Source of the DNA: Nitrospirota bacterium | Lineage (GTDB): Bacteria; Nitrospirota; Thermodesulfovibrionia; UBA6902 | DNA length: 36,724 bases | Direction of reading: 5' to 3' | NCBI GenBank assembly: GCA_016222905.1 | Contig: JACRPZ010000067.1 | Coordinates: 1-36,724 of the forward strand | In this document: in pieces, positions 29,144-36,724 of the stretch | Layout of the letters: every line of letters starts with the position of its first letter | Position numbering within the stretch: position 1 is the stretch's first letter | Position numbers and translations under genes: made by a program | Notes under the pieces: model-generated | What the model was told of the DNA's origin: nothing | The model's input: only the letters and a program-made list of their open reading frames with translations | The model's database searches: none

Positions 29144-31798
29144 ATGCAAAAAGGAACCCTCTTCATAGCCCCGCCAGGAGCAAGAAAAAGACGAGATAAC
29201 ATCTTCAAGGAAATCGTCTCCCTCTGCCCTCCTGATGATTTTTCCTCTGTCCTTTATATCTGCCCGAACAGTTTTATCATCACAGAGGCTGAAAGGGATT
29301 TTCATAGTTATCTGAAGAGACCCGCATATGTCCCGTTTCAAACCGCTACATTAAAGCAATTTGCAGAACGCATTTTCCATGAGAAGTCCGGCGGAAGTAT
29401 CATCTCAGAGCGGATAAGGCCGCTAATGATAGGCGAGATCATCTCTGAAAAGAATGCGGGCTACACGCGCCTCTTGTCCGACCTATATAGGAAGCTGAAG
29501 CACTATATGCCGGGGAAAGAGCTTCCTGAGATAAGAGACAGGACGGTCTCGCTGATATTTGAGGAGAAGGCGGCGAAGAGAGCGGCGGATGCGATAGAGA
29601 GCCTTATCATGTACGAAGACTGGATCAAGAAGAGGGGGCTATCTGACTCTGAAGAAGTCCTTAAGATGAGTATCACAATTATAAAGGAATCAAAGAGTAT
29701 ACCCATCGTTGTGATTGACGGCTTCTTTGACCCGACCTCGCTTGAGCTTGAGGTGATCATGGCGCTTATCGAAAAAACTGAGAATGCTTTTTTGCTTGCT
29801 GACAGCAGCAGCGGCATATGCAACTCTTTGTCAGGTCGTAAAGATCTCTCCGTCATAAAACTTGACTCAAAGATCCTTAGGGAAAACTCTCCGTACTCTT
29901 CTTATCCCTCGGTCGAGGAAGAGGTTGAATCAATAGCCAAGTCTTCAAAAGCCATGCTTATTGAAGGAGCCGATCCGTGGGATATAGTCGTTACATTCCC
30001 TGACATCAGGAAATACGTTCCAATAGTGAAGAGGGTCTTTGCAAAGCACGGCGTTCCGTTGAGCGTAGAAGAACATGACCTTTCGTGTACAAGCCCTGTC
30101 ATAGCTCTTGAGAGCCTGCTGAGTTGCATTGAGGAGGATTATCCTTCCTATGACTTTCTCGCACTCCTCACCTCGTCTTCTTTTGCTGAGATACATCCGC
30201 TTATAAAGGAGTGGTCTGTCGCATATTCATACAGCGCGGGCATCATCAGGGGGAAGGGGTCATGGCTCTCAATAGAGGAGACGCTCCTTAACTCTGTGAC
30301 AGAGAAGGTTACGGAAGAAGAGGGCGCAAGGATAAGGCATATTCAGAATGGGATAAGAGAGATTATCGGCCTTATTGAAAATGTAAAGAGGAAGAAGACG
30401 CTGCCCGGATTTCTTGACGCTCTTGAAGATGTTCTCAGAAAACTCGGCTTCTCAGACGAGCCCGCTCATACAGAGATCACGGATATGATAGAGGAGCGGC
30501 TTGATGAACTCAGACAGTTTCATAAGATCTGCGGAGAGACTCCGAACTTTGAAAGCCGGCCTGTCGCTCTTCTCAGAAATCTATTAAAGGACATGAAGGC
30601 GTTCTCGAAACGAGACGGCGGGGTCCGCCTCATACCATTTGAACTTGCCGCGGGAGTTGAGTCTGAAGCGCTATTTTTCGGCGGGGCGGTGGAGGGAGAT
30701 TTGCCTTCAAGGCCTGTCATAGACCCGATATTACCTGAGAAGGTGAAGAAGGAACTCGGGCTCCCGCATCTTGAATATTACATCAGCAGGCAGAAGCGTT
30801 ATTTCAATTTGATTCTTCATTCCTGCAGGATAGAGCCTTACATCTCCTGCCCCTCGGCAGAAGGAGATAATCTGCTTCTGGCATCGCCATTTCTTGACTG
30901 GGATTCGGAGAGGCCTTCTTCAGCACCGAATATTTTTTCTGAAGAAGAGATACACGTAATGGAGGGAATGCGAGGAGATCATAATGTCAGATCAGAAGTA
31001 TCTTCGGGAAAGAATCCGGATATCGGCTCTTATTTCAAAGGATATATAAGCGTGACTGATATTGATTCATACAGAAGATGCCCCCGCAGGTTTTATATTG
31101 AGAAGGTATTGAATATGACCGCTGAGGTACCGCCGAAGTTTGAGGTTGAGGCAAGAATGTGGGGCAGCCTCGCGCATAAGACAATGGAGCATCTCTTTAA
31201 AGATGGCGACATTGATATTGAGAATATGGATAAGAGGCTTTTTGAGGGGCTTGCGCTTGCGATCAAAAAATTCCCGGTGGGAGATTTCTGGTCAAAGGTT
31301 GCGCATGATATCTTCAAAAGGCTTCTCCCTGAATTAAAGGAACGGGAAGAAGATATAAGAGCTAACGGATTCATGCCTTTTCAGTTTGAAAAGAAGGTGG
31401 CTGCCGAAATTGGCGGTCTGAGGCTTAAAGGAAAGATAGACAGGATTGATATAAAGAAGGGCCAGGGGTCAGAGGTAATGGGTCAGGTAAGGATAATTGA
31501 TTACAAGACCGGCAGGCCGGACAATGAAAGTCTCCAGCTGCCGCTATATGCGGCAATATGGAAAAAGGAGAGCAAAGGACAAGTTGAAAGAGCTGGTGCA
31601 TATTCCTTAAGGGACGGCAGTATCACTTGGTATCCTTCAAAGGGCGAGATGACAGAATACACCGAAGGCGCTCTCATAAAGGCAGAGGAGATAGTCGGCA
31701 AGATCAGGAGAGGACTATTCCCTCCTGAGCCGCATAATGAACAGGAGTGCAGATTCTGTTATCACAGCCCATTGTGCGAAGAGAAGGATAAATCATGA
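29144..31798 (+). CDS. addB: AddB-like helicase-nuclease subunit
   Basis: The 884-residue protein has an inactive-looking N-terminal helicase-like domain (FIAPPGARKRRDNI in the Walker A position lacks GKT) and a C-terminal RecB-type nuclease: TDIDSYRRCPRRFYIEKV, GKIDRID and IDYKTGRP (Asp786, Lys788). Cys646 with Cys869, Cys872 and Cys878 forms the split [4Fe-4S] clasp seen in AddB. It is shorter than the B. subtilis protein (about 1166) but has the key parts. With AddA it would process double-strand DNA ends for recombination and destroy linear phage DNA. The stop overlaps the addA start by four bases. No strong Shine-Dalgarno is visible. Confidence 0.88.
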   Translation: MQKGTLFIAPPGARKRRDNIFKEIVSLCPPDDFSSVLYICPNSFIITEAERDFHSYLKRPAYVPFQTATLKQFAERIFHEKSGGSIISERIRPLMIGEIISEKNAGYTRLLSDLYRKLKHYMPGKELPEIRDRTVSLIFEEKAAKRAADAIESLIMYEDWIKKRGLSDSEEVLKMSITIIKESKSIPIVVIDGFFDPTSLELEVIMALIEKTENAFLLADSSSGICNSLSGRKDLSVIKLDSKILRENSPYSSYPSVEEEVESIAKSSKAMLIEGADPWDIVVTFPDIRKYVPIVKRVFAKHGVPLSVEEHDLSCTSPVIALESLLSCIEEDYPSYDFLALLTSSSFAEIHPLIKEWSVAYSYSAGIIRGKGSWLSIEETLLNSVTEKVTEEEGARIRHIQNGIREIIGLIENVKRKKTLPGFLDALEDVLRKLGFSDEPAHTEITDMIEERLDELRQFHKICGETPNFESRPVALLRNLLKDMKAFSKRDGGVRLIPFELAAGVESEALFFGGAVEGDLPSRPVIDPILPEKVKKELGLPHLEYYISRQKRYFNLILHSCRIEPYISCPSAEGDNLLLASPFLDWDSERPSSAPNIFSEEEIHVMEGMRGDHNVRSEVSSGKNPDIGSYFKGYISVTDIDSYRRCPRRFYIEKVLNMTAEVPPKFEVEARMWGSLAHKTMEHLFKDGDIDIENMDKRLFEGLALAIKKFPVGDFWSKVAHDIFKRLLPELKEREEDIRANGFMPFQFEKKVAAEIGGLRLKGKIDRIDIKKGQGSEVMGQVRIIDYKTGRPDNESLQLPLYAAIWKKESKGQVERAGAYSLRDGSITWYPSKGEMTEYTEGALIKAEEIVGKIRRGLFPPEPHNEQECRFCYHSPLCEEKDKS

Positions 31799-34700
31799 AT
31801 TATCTCAACACTGATAAAAGCGTCATCATCTCATCACCGGCAGGTTCGGGCAAGACCGAGAAGCTCGCAAGGAGATATATCGCGCTCTTAAAGAGCGGAA
31901 TAAGTGTTGAACGGATACTCGCCGTCACATTCACCGAAAAGGCCGCGGCTGAGATGAAGCAGAGGATCCTCACGATACTGAAAGCGGAAGACAACCGCCT
32001 CTTTGATTCCCTGCTTGAGAAGATGCCGCTCATGCGCGTCTCAACAATACACTCTTTCTGCGGCACGCTCCTGAGACGTTTCTCCTTTGAGGCGGGCATA
32101 GACGCAAATTACAGGGTTGAGAATGCGATTGACTCAAGAATAATGTGGGAAGAGATAATATACGAACTCCTGATGGAGGCAGGATCAGGAGACGGCAATC
32201 GCGCCCTCTTTCTTCAGACAATAGGTGAGAAAGGCTTCAGGGGACTCGCAAATCTCAGTGATACGGTCAATTACCTTTATGAGAAGAGGCCCTTCTCTCT
32301 TGATGCGGTCGTGCCGGTATATGATTCAACCCATATCCCGCAATTGCTCAGTGAACTCCTATCATGGAAGGGGGCGGAAGAGGCCATTGATGGGTACCGC
32401 GATTTCTTTAATGAGAGAGAGACTGAAAAGAGAGCGGGCTTTGAAGATCACTTTCTGACAAAGAATAAAGAGCCGCGCAAAAAAGCTCCGAAAGGGCTGA
32501 ACGGAATAGCTGATTACAGGGACTGGGCCTTGAAGATGCACGCCTTCTGGAAGGATAGGAAGTTTCAGGAATACAGCAACAGGGCGCAAAGAATAATGGA
32601 GATATTCGGCGGCTGCCTTAAGAGGCATGAGTTTCTCAAGAACTCAAAATCACTCCTCGACTTCAGCGACCTTGAGTACATCGCCTATCGCATGCTTACT
32701 TACGAGCCTGAGTGGGCGAACATCCTTTACGCTTTTGACGAGAAGACGGACCACATACTCGTGGATGAATTTCAGGATACGAATAATTTCCAGTGGGCTG
32801 TGATAGACAGGCTGACAGAAGAGTGGCGTTCAGGACTGGGCGCAAAGAGGGATGAGGGGATAAAGCCGACGGTATTCCTCGTAGGCGACAGGAAGCAGTC
32901 CATATATTACTTCAGGGGCGCCAATGTCGAGATATTCCGCAGGGCAAAAGAGAAGCTTTCAGAATGGCTTGGAGATGAGTTTTATTATGAAGAGGTGAAG
33001 GAGAATTACCGGAGCGCACCTGCTATCATCAAATTCACAAATGCCCTCTTTTCAAAGATAATGTCCGCTGATAATGCCTCGCCCGCATGGATGACAGAAT
33101 ACGGCGAATTCGAACCCCATAGAAAGAACCTGACAGGAAATGGAAGCGTTGAGATAATAATGCTTGAAGATGAGGATGAGGGCATATCGCATCAGAGAGA
33201 GAGGGAAGCGAGTGTCATGGCAAAGAAGATAAAGGGGCTTGTAGGGAATGTCCATATCACTGAGAGAAAGACCGGCGTTCAGAGGGAGTGCATGTATGCT
33301 GACATCGCCATACTCCTGAGAAAGAGAACACATTTAAAAAAATATGAAGAGGCATTAATCAGACACGGTGTCCCATTTATCGCGGTCAAGGGGATTGGCT
33401 TTTATCAGGAGACGGAAGTTGCGATGCTTCGGTCGTTAGTCTATTTCCTCTCAAATCCAAAGGATGATTACAGCCTTTATGTGCTGCTCAAAAGCCCATT
33501 ATTTCTGCTTAACGAAGATGTTGTGCTGAAGGCCTCAAGGGAAGAAGGAGATAGCCTCTTTGATAAGATGAAGAATATCTTAAAGAAGAACCCCCCCTTT
33601 GCTAAAGGGGGGGGAACAACTCCTGACTCTTTTTGTAGAGAGGGATCTCCCCCTTTGAAAAAGGGGGATGAAGGGGGATTTTCTGAATTAATTAACAAAG
33701 CCTTTGCCATTCTCCAAAACTGGCTCATACAATCAGCGCATACGCCGCTTGCTGAACTGATAGAACGTGCCCTTGTTGAGACAGGCGCGTGGCGTTATTT
33801 TCATGAGCCGCAGCAGAGAGCAAATATAAAGAAGTTCATCCGGATCATGGAAGAGACGGAGGCAGGCGGCAGGCCGCTTATAAAGATCAGGGCATTCCTT
33901 GAAAGGACGATAGACAAGGAAGACGAGCCGAAGGCGAATGTGAATACAGAAGGGATGAATGCCGTAAAAATTCTTACGATACATACGGCGAAAGGCCTGG
34001 AGTTCCCTGTTGTCTTTCTCCCGGCAATAGAAGATCCCTTCACTTTAAAGAGTAAAGAGAGCCTTGTGTATGAAAGAGATGGAAAGTTCTTCTTTAAGGC
34101 GATTACAGAATCCTCAATAAGAAAGGATGACGAGGACTTCCTCCTCCATCTGAGGAAGGAAGAGGAGGAGCAGAAGAGGCTCTTCTACGTTGCCGTCACG
34201 AGGGCTGAGGAGGCGCTCTTTCTTGTCACAACATGGAAAGAGAGGGGAAAGAGCTTTCTCAGCTATTTAAAAGAGGGGATAGGGCTTGAGAAGAGAGATG
34301 ACGGCTACAGTGTTAATGAGCATATTCCGGGCCTCTCAATTGTTGACGGAGCCGGAATAACAGCCCCGCCGGTTGCAGCTTCTGCCGAAAAAAAGAAAAG
34401 GCTTCCTCATGCGGAGTTCATACCAACGCCTTTGAGAGCAGAAAAAGAATGGAAGACCGTTACAGGCGGTGTTATGACAAAAGGGCAGGGCAGAAAGACG
34501 GCAGTCCCCGGCGAGATACTGCATGAAATATTTGAGAAGATATCTAAAGGCGATATAGCGGATGACGGGATAGCGGCAACAGCGGCAAAGATTTTCATAT
34601 CCAGAGGAATGAATGAACTCGAGTCTAAAGAGGGAATTGCCGAGATAAAAAAGACTGTCGCGCTTCTTAAAGAGAAAGGTATATGGCAGAGCATCATTCA

Positions 34701-34977
34701 GCCTGTGAAAGATTCATTTACCGAACTGCCGTTTGTTCTTGAATCAGGAAACTCTGTTTACAGGGGAAGGATAGACAGGGTAATAAAAGAGGGCGATGTT
34801 TACAATATTTATGACTATAAGACATTCCCGGTTGCGGATGAAGAGATAGACGATTTGGTTAAAGAGCACTCATTCCAGCTTGATATTTATAAAAAAGCGG
34901 TGAAGAAGATATTCAATACAGACGCAGTGAAGTCATTCATCGTCTTTACGCACATCGGAGAGGTGCGGGAGGTATGA
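31795..34977 (+). CDS. addA: AddA-like UvrD-family helicase-nuclease
   Basis: The 1060-residue protein has Walker A AGSGKT (residues 16-21), motif II VDEFQDT (323-329), VGDRKQSIYYFRGA, the late helicase motif TIHTAKGLEFPVVFLPA, VAVTRAEEALFL, and a C-terminal RecB-type nuclease GRIDRV with DYK (Asp1007, Lys1009). It is the ATP-driven motor and second nuclease of AddAB. It carries an odd in-frame insertion of about 32 residues (599-630, KNPPFAKGGG then SPPLKKGDEGGF) encoded by a double palindrome; it lies between helicase motifs and the frame stays open, so the enzyme may still work. It is directly coupled to addB. Confidence 0.93.
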   Translation: MNYLNTDKSVIISSPAGSGKTEKLARRYIALLKSGISVERILAVTFTEKAAAEMKQRILTILKAEDNRLFDSLLEKMPLMRVSTIHSFCGTLLRRFSFEAGIDANYRVENAIDSRIMWEEIIYELLMEAGSGDGNRALFLQTIGEKGFRGLANLSDTVNYLYEKRPFSLDAVVPVYDSTHIPQLLSELLSWKGAEEAIDGYRDFFNERETEKRAGFEDHFLTKNKEPRKKAPKGLNGIADYRDWALKMHAFWKDRKFQEYSNRAQRIMEIFGGCLKRHEFLKNSKSLLDFSDLEYIAYRMLTYEPEWANILYAFDEKTDHILVDEFQDTNNFQWAVIDRLTEEWRSGLGAKRDEGIKPTVFLVGDRKQSIYYFRGANVEIFRRAKEKLSEWLGDEFYYEEVKENYRSAPAIIKFTNALFSKIMSADNASPAWMTEYGEFEPHRKNLTGNGSVEIIMLEDEDEGISHQREREASVMAKKIKGLVGNVHITERKTGVQRECMYADIAILLRKRTHLKKYEEALIRHGVPFIAVKGIGFYQETEVAMLRSLVYFLSNPKDDYSLYVLLKSPLFLLNEDVVLKASREEGDSLFDKMKNILKKNPPFAKGGGTTPDSFCREGSPPLKKGDEGGFSELINKAFAILQNWLIQSAHTPLAELIERALVETGAWRYFHEPQQRANIKKFIRIMEETEAGGRPLIKIRAFLERTIDKEDEPKANVNTEGMNAVKILTIHTAKGLEFPVVFLPAIEDPFTLKSKESLVYERDGKFFFKAITESSIRKDDEDFLLHLRKEEEEQKRLFYVAVTRAEEALFLVTTWKERGKSFLSYLKEGIGLEKRDDGYSVNEHIPGLSIVDGAGITAPPVAASAEKKKRLPHAEFIPTPLRAEKEWKTVTGGVMTKGQGRKTAVPGEILHEIFEKISKGDIADDGIAATAAKIFISRGMNELESKEGIAEIKKTVALLKEKGIWQSIIQPVKDSFTELPFVLESGNSVYRGRIDRVIKEGDVYNIYDYKTFPVADEEIDDLVKEHSFQLDIYKKAVKKIFNTDAVKSFIVFTHIGEVREV
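33589..33684 (+). repeat. palindromic repeat inserted in-frame in addA
   Basis: Two hairpins sit inside the coding sequence: CCCCCCCTTT-GCT-AAAGGGGGGG (33591-33613) and TCCCCCTTT-GAA-AAAGGGGGA (33648-33668), followed by GAAGGGGGATTT. This is the layout of common intergenic CCCCCTTT/AAAGGGGG repeats. The inserted length keeps the frame and adds Pro/Gly/Lys-rich residues. It resembles, in principle, the protein-coding palindromic elements of Rickettsia. Confidence 0.8.
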
Positions 34978-35066
34978 TGCCCTTCAGTTATTCTCCTTGC
35001 CCATATAATTGTTTTAAAGGTAAAATTGAACATTCTGAATTATTGAGAAACTTTAGGAATAAATGA
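34977..35066 (+). CDS. possible 29-residue peptide coupled to addA
   Basis: An ATG overlaps the last base of the addA stop (TGATG) and GGGAGG lies just upstream. The frame encodes MPFSYSPCPYNCFKGKIEHS and nine more residues. It may be a truncated remnant or chance. The rest of 35067-35212 holds only a perfect TGCCGACGTCGGCA palindrome (35103-35116) and no gene I can support. Confidence 0.25.
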   Translation: MPFSYSPCPYNCFKGKIEHSELLRNFRNK

Positions 35067-35212
35067 ACGGAGAGTCAATAGTGATGCAGTTGAAAACCAT
35101 TTTGCCGACGTCGGCACAATGGTCGAAGTTGGCTGCCTAATATAAAGGCATGTATGGGGACTTCGCTATGATGCGACAAAGAAGTAAAAAAAGTGATGGA
35201 GAGAAAAGCTAA

Positions 35213-36103
35213 GTGAATAATCCTTTAAGAAATAGGTTTGAACTACAGATAAAAGCTCTAAAAGGATTCGACTTTCAGGATTTTATTATAGAACTCTTCC
35301 TATTAAAATATGGAGAAAAGGGGTTTACGGTTCTGCGAAAACAAAAGGATAAAGGCTGCGATGGTATTATAAATGACGAAAAGAGGGTAATTGCCTGCTA
35401 TGGACCCGGAACCAATAATCAAAATAAATTCAACAAAAAAGCGGACGATGATTTTAAAGACTTTCAGGAAAACTGGCATATCACTTACCCCAATTGGATG
35501 TTTGTTGTAAATCAGGAGATAAGCCCCGCTTACGAGAGTAAAATAAAAAGCTTAAAAAGCGATGCTCTCCTTCTTGGCCTTAAACAAATTTTGTTTATTG
35601 TGGAGGGCTTAAAAAACTACCAGAGAAGAAAGTTGGCGGAGTATTTAAAGATAGAGACTGAATTCATATCATCGGACTATCTTGCAGAGATACTTGAAGA
35701 CCTCTTGAAAGGTAGCGAAACAGCATTGGACAATATCAAATATGACACGAAAGGAAGGATTAATACAGAAGAAAAGATAGCAATAAATTATGATAAATCA
35801 GATATAGAAGAAGCGATTAGCGAGTACGGGCTTCTAATGGAAAGTGGTTCATTGAAAGTGGTTAATGATCTATTATTTGGGTATGAAGATGAAGAAATTG
35901 ACAGGATGAAACATCGTATTCTGTATGATTATGTCAATTTGACAAGTGGTAACTTCAAAACAAGATTAAAGCAGCTCACGGAGCATTATTTGGTAAAATA
36001 CTCGTCTGAAAAGGACGATGATTATCTACATTATATTCGGGCAATTTTGATTCATTTATTTGAACAATGTCTATTAGGTAATAAAACAAGGCAAGAGAAA
36101 TGA
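35213..36103 (+). CDS. ABC-3C-type system component with nuclease-like N-terminus
   Basis: The 296-residue protein starts at GTG. Residues 10-70 resemble the restriction-like domain that leads such proteins: LQIKALKGFDFQDFIIELFL, then KQKDKGCDGIINDEKRVIACYGP. The usual (D/E)xK seems degenerate (IACYG), so cleavage is doubtful. The C-terminal half (SDIEEAISEYGLL onward, ending in a helical ILIHLFEQCLLG) would be the partner-binding domain of an ABC three-component conflict system. It overlaps the next gene by four bases, and the third gene encodes an ABC-type ATPase, which supports the assignment. The family call is from gene order and partial recall. Confidence 0.65.
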   Translation: MNNPLRNRFELQIKALKGFDFQDFIIELFLLKYGEKGFTVLRKQKDKGCDGIINDEKRVIACYGPGTNNQNKFNKKADDDFKDFQENWHITYPNWMFVVNQEISPAYESKIKSLKSDALLLGLKQILFIVEGLKNYQRRKLAEYLKIETEFISSDYLAEILEDLLKGSETALDNIKYDTKGRINTEEKIAINYDKSDIEEAISEYGLLMESGSLKVVNDLLFGYEDEEIDRMKHRILYDYVNLTSGNFKTRLKQLTEHYLVKYSSEKDDDYLHYIRAILIHLFEQCLLGNKTRQEK

Positions 36104-36357
36104 TTCTTCCGCACCCTGAAAGTGATTTGTCGATAAACATAATGGTATTGGGCGCTGACGTGCTAAAATTGCTAAGGGGCCGTGATTTTATCTTAGTTGA
36201 AGACCTGATGCTTTCTTTTTTGCAGGGTAATAAAAAGAGAACACCGGATATGTTTTTAAATACACTTGCTTTTCTTTTTGCCTGCGGTTTAATTGAAAGA
36301 AAAAAATACAAGGTCAAACTCACTACCTGTCAAAGCGAACAAAGGGAGCTTTTCTGA
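36100..36357 (+). CDS. ABC-3C middle component-like protein
   Basis: The 85 residues have the pattern I remember for ABC-3C middle components: ILPHPESDLSINIMVLGADV, LKLLRG, a central helix, then FLNTLAFLFACGLIERKKYKVKL, a winged-helix-like end. The gene sits between the nuclease-like protein and the ATPase, overlapping the former by four bases and ending one base before the ATPase start. It is the expected bridging subunit. Confidence 0.65.
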   Translation: MILPHPESDLSINIMVLGADVLKLLRGRDFILVEDLMLSFLQGNKKRTPDMFLNTLAFLFACGLIERKKYKVKLTTCQSEQRELF

Positions 36358-36358
36358 T

Positions 36359-36628
36359 ATGTTAGTCCAACTTTACTCAGAAACAGATTTGCTTTTAAAG
36401 GCTTTCAGATTTGAGCCTGGCATTAATATCATATTAGGAAAATATTCCGGCGATAGAGAAAATAAGGGAATAAATGGAATTGGAAAATCATCACTAGTTA
36501 GGCTAATTGATTATGCGATGCTTTCTAACTCTGCGGAGAAAAGATTTTCTCAGCCAAAGTATGATTTTCTTAGAATTGAAAATCACAATTTGAGACTGCT
36601 GAAAAAGACTGGCATTAAGTTTGCATAA
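36359..36628 (+). pseudogene. ABC ATPase of the three-component system, truncated
   Basis: The start at 36359 follows GGGAG. The 89 residues give the N-terminal ABC core: FRFEPGINIILGKYSGD and Walker A GINGIGKSSLVRLIDY, then SQPKYDFLRIENHNLRL, after which family-like sequence stops and the frame ends at TAA. Real members are several hundred residues and need Walker B and signature motifs, all missing. A probable transposase start follows 30 bases later, so an insertion sequence has most likely split this gene near 36595-36610. The distal half may lie beyond the window. Confidence 0.75.
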
Positions 36629-36657
36629 ATAAAGCAAACATAAAGTCAGGAGGGACG

Positions 36658-36724
36658 ATGATAAAGAAGGATTACGGGCAGGTCAGTTTCTACAGCTATA
36701 TATACGACGCGGTAATACCGAAAG
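36658..36724 (+). mobile_element. 5' end of a probable IS transposase gene
   Basis: GGAGGGA precedes an ATG at 36658 that opens MIKKDYGQVSFYSYIYDAVI then PK at the window edge. This resembles the N-terminus of IS1182/IS5-like DDE transposases (short aromatic stretch, then IP before an expected DH-LR motif). It follows the abrupt end of the ABC ATPase frame. The left inverted repeat cannot be fixed without the right end. Confidence 0.5.

Noticed and set aside
29144-29200. An active Walker A ATPase in AddB
   Set aside because: The APPGARKR stretch lacks the GK[T/S] needed for ATP binding; AddB may keep only the nuclease function.

Overview
The window reads as chromosomal DNA of a Gram-negative bacterium of moderate GC content. 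Lipoproteins with clear lipoboxes, a 6S RNA, an RNase Y/YmdB pair, AddAB-type recombination nucleases and interspersed ATTCCCGC/GCGGGAAT palindromes would fit a Nitrospirota or Desulfobacterota-like lineage. No rRNA or decisive marker is present, so this placement is an inference.

Layout. 1-1530: a minus-strand gene cut by the window edge, with a leader that can mask its own ribosome binding site, then a cation/proton antiporter under a fluoride riboswitch. 1.6-6.1 kb: two PilZ (c-di-GMP) proteins, a FolD homologue lacking key catalytic residues, a frameshifted RMD1/YagE gene, MarC, and an exported dienelactone hydrolase. 6.1-6.8 kb: a higBA toxin-antitoxin module. 6.9-10.2 kb: the most interesting locus. 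A ubiquitin-like conjugation cassette (small basic protein, Multi_ubiq-type ubiquitin-like protein, ThiF/E1 with a DUF6791-like N-terminus, Cys-rich DUF6527-like protein) lies divergent to an HTH repressor plus ImmA/IrrE metallopeptidase pair. 10.2-11.9 kb: a two-gene DUF488 cassette. 11.9-15.9 kb: a largely non-coding stretch with a possible small ORF, an RNase D-like exonuclease, an FAD oxidoreductase and a spermidine-synthase-like protein.

15.9-25.6 kb is a housekeeping block: 6S RNA, rarA, rny, ymdB, HU, a TPR lipoprotein, endonuclease III, a DUF72 protein with a lysine-rich tail, a D,D-carboxypeptidase and ApbE. 25.6-29.0 kb is accessory: a small protein behind a perfect consensus promoter, a type II restriction-modification pair coupled to a Fic gene, and a DUF433/PIN-like pair. 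29.1-35.0 kb holds addB and addA; addA carries an in-frame palindromic repeat insertion. 35.2-36.7 kb holds an ABC three-component-like conflict system. Its ATPase stops early just before a probable transposase start, so it is likely broken by an insertion sequence.

How parts work together. The ubiquitin-like cassette and the repressor/peptidase pair are probably one regulated defence or stress unit: the repressor has a promoter predicted to give a leaderless mRNA, and dyad sequences lie between the divergent promoters. The restriction-modification pair, Fic, the toxin-antitoxin-like pairs and the ABC system are further conflict modules around the AddAB enzyme, which in other bacteria repairs DNA ends and degrades linear foreign DNA. 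Functions are assigned from motifs and remembered family features, not from searches.
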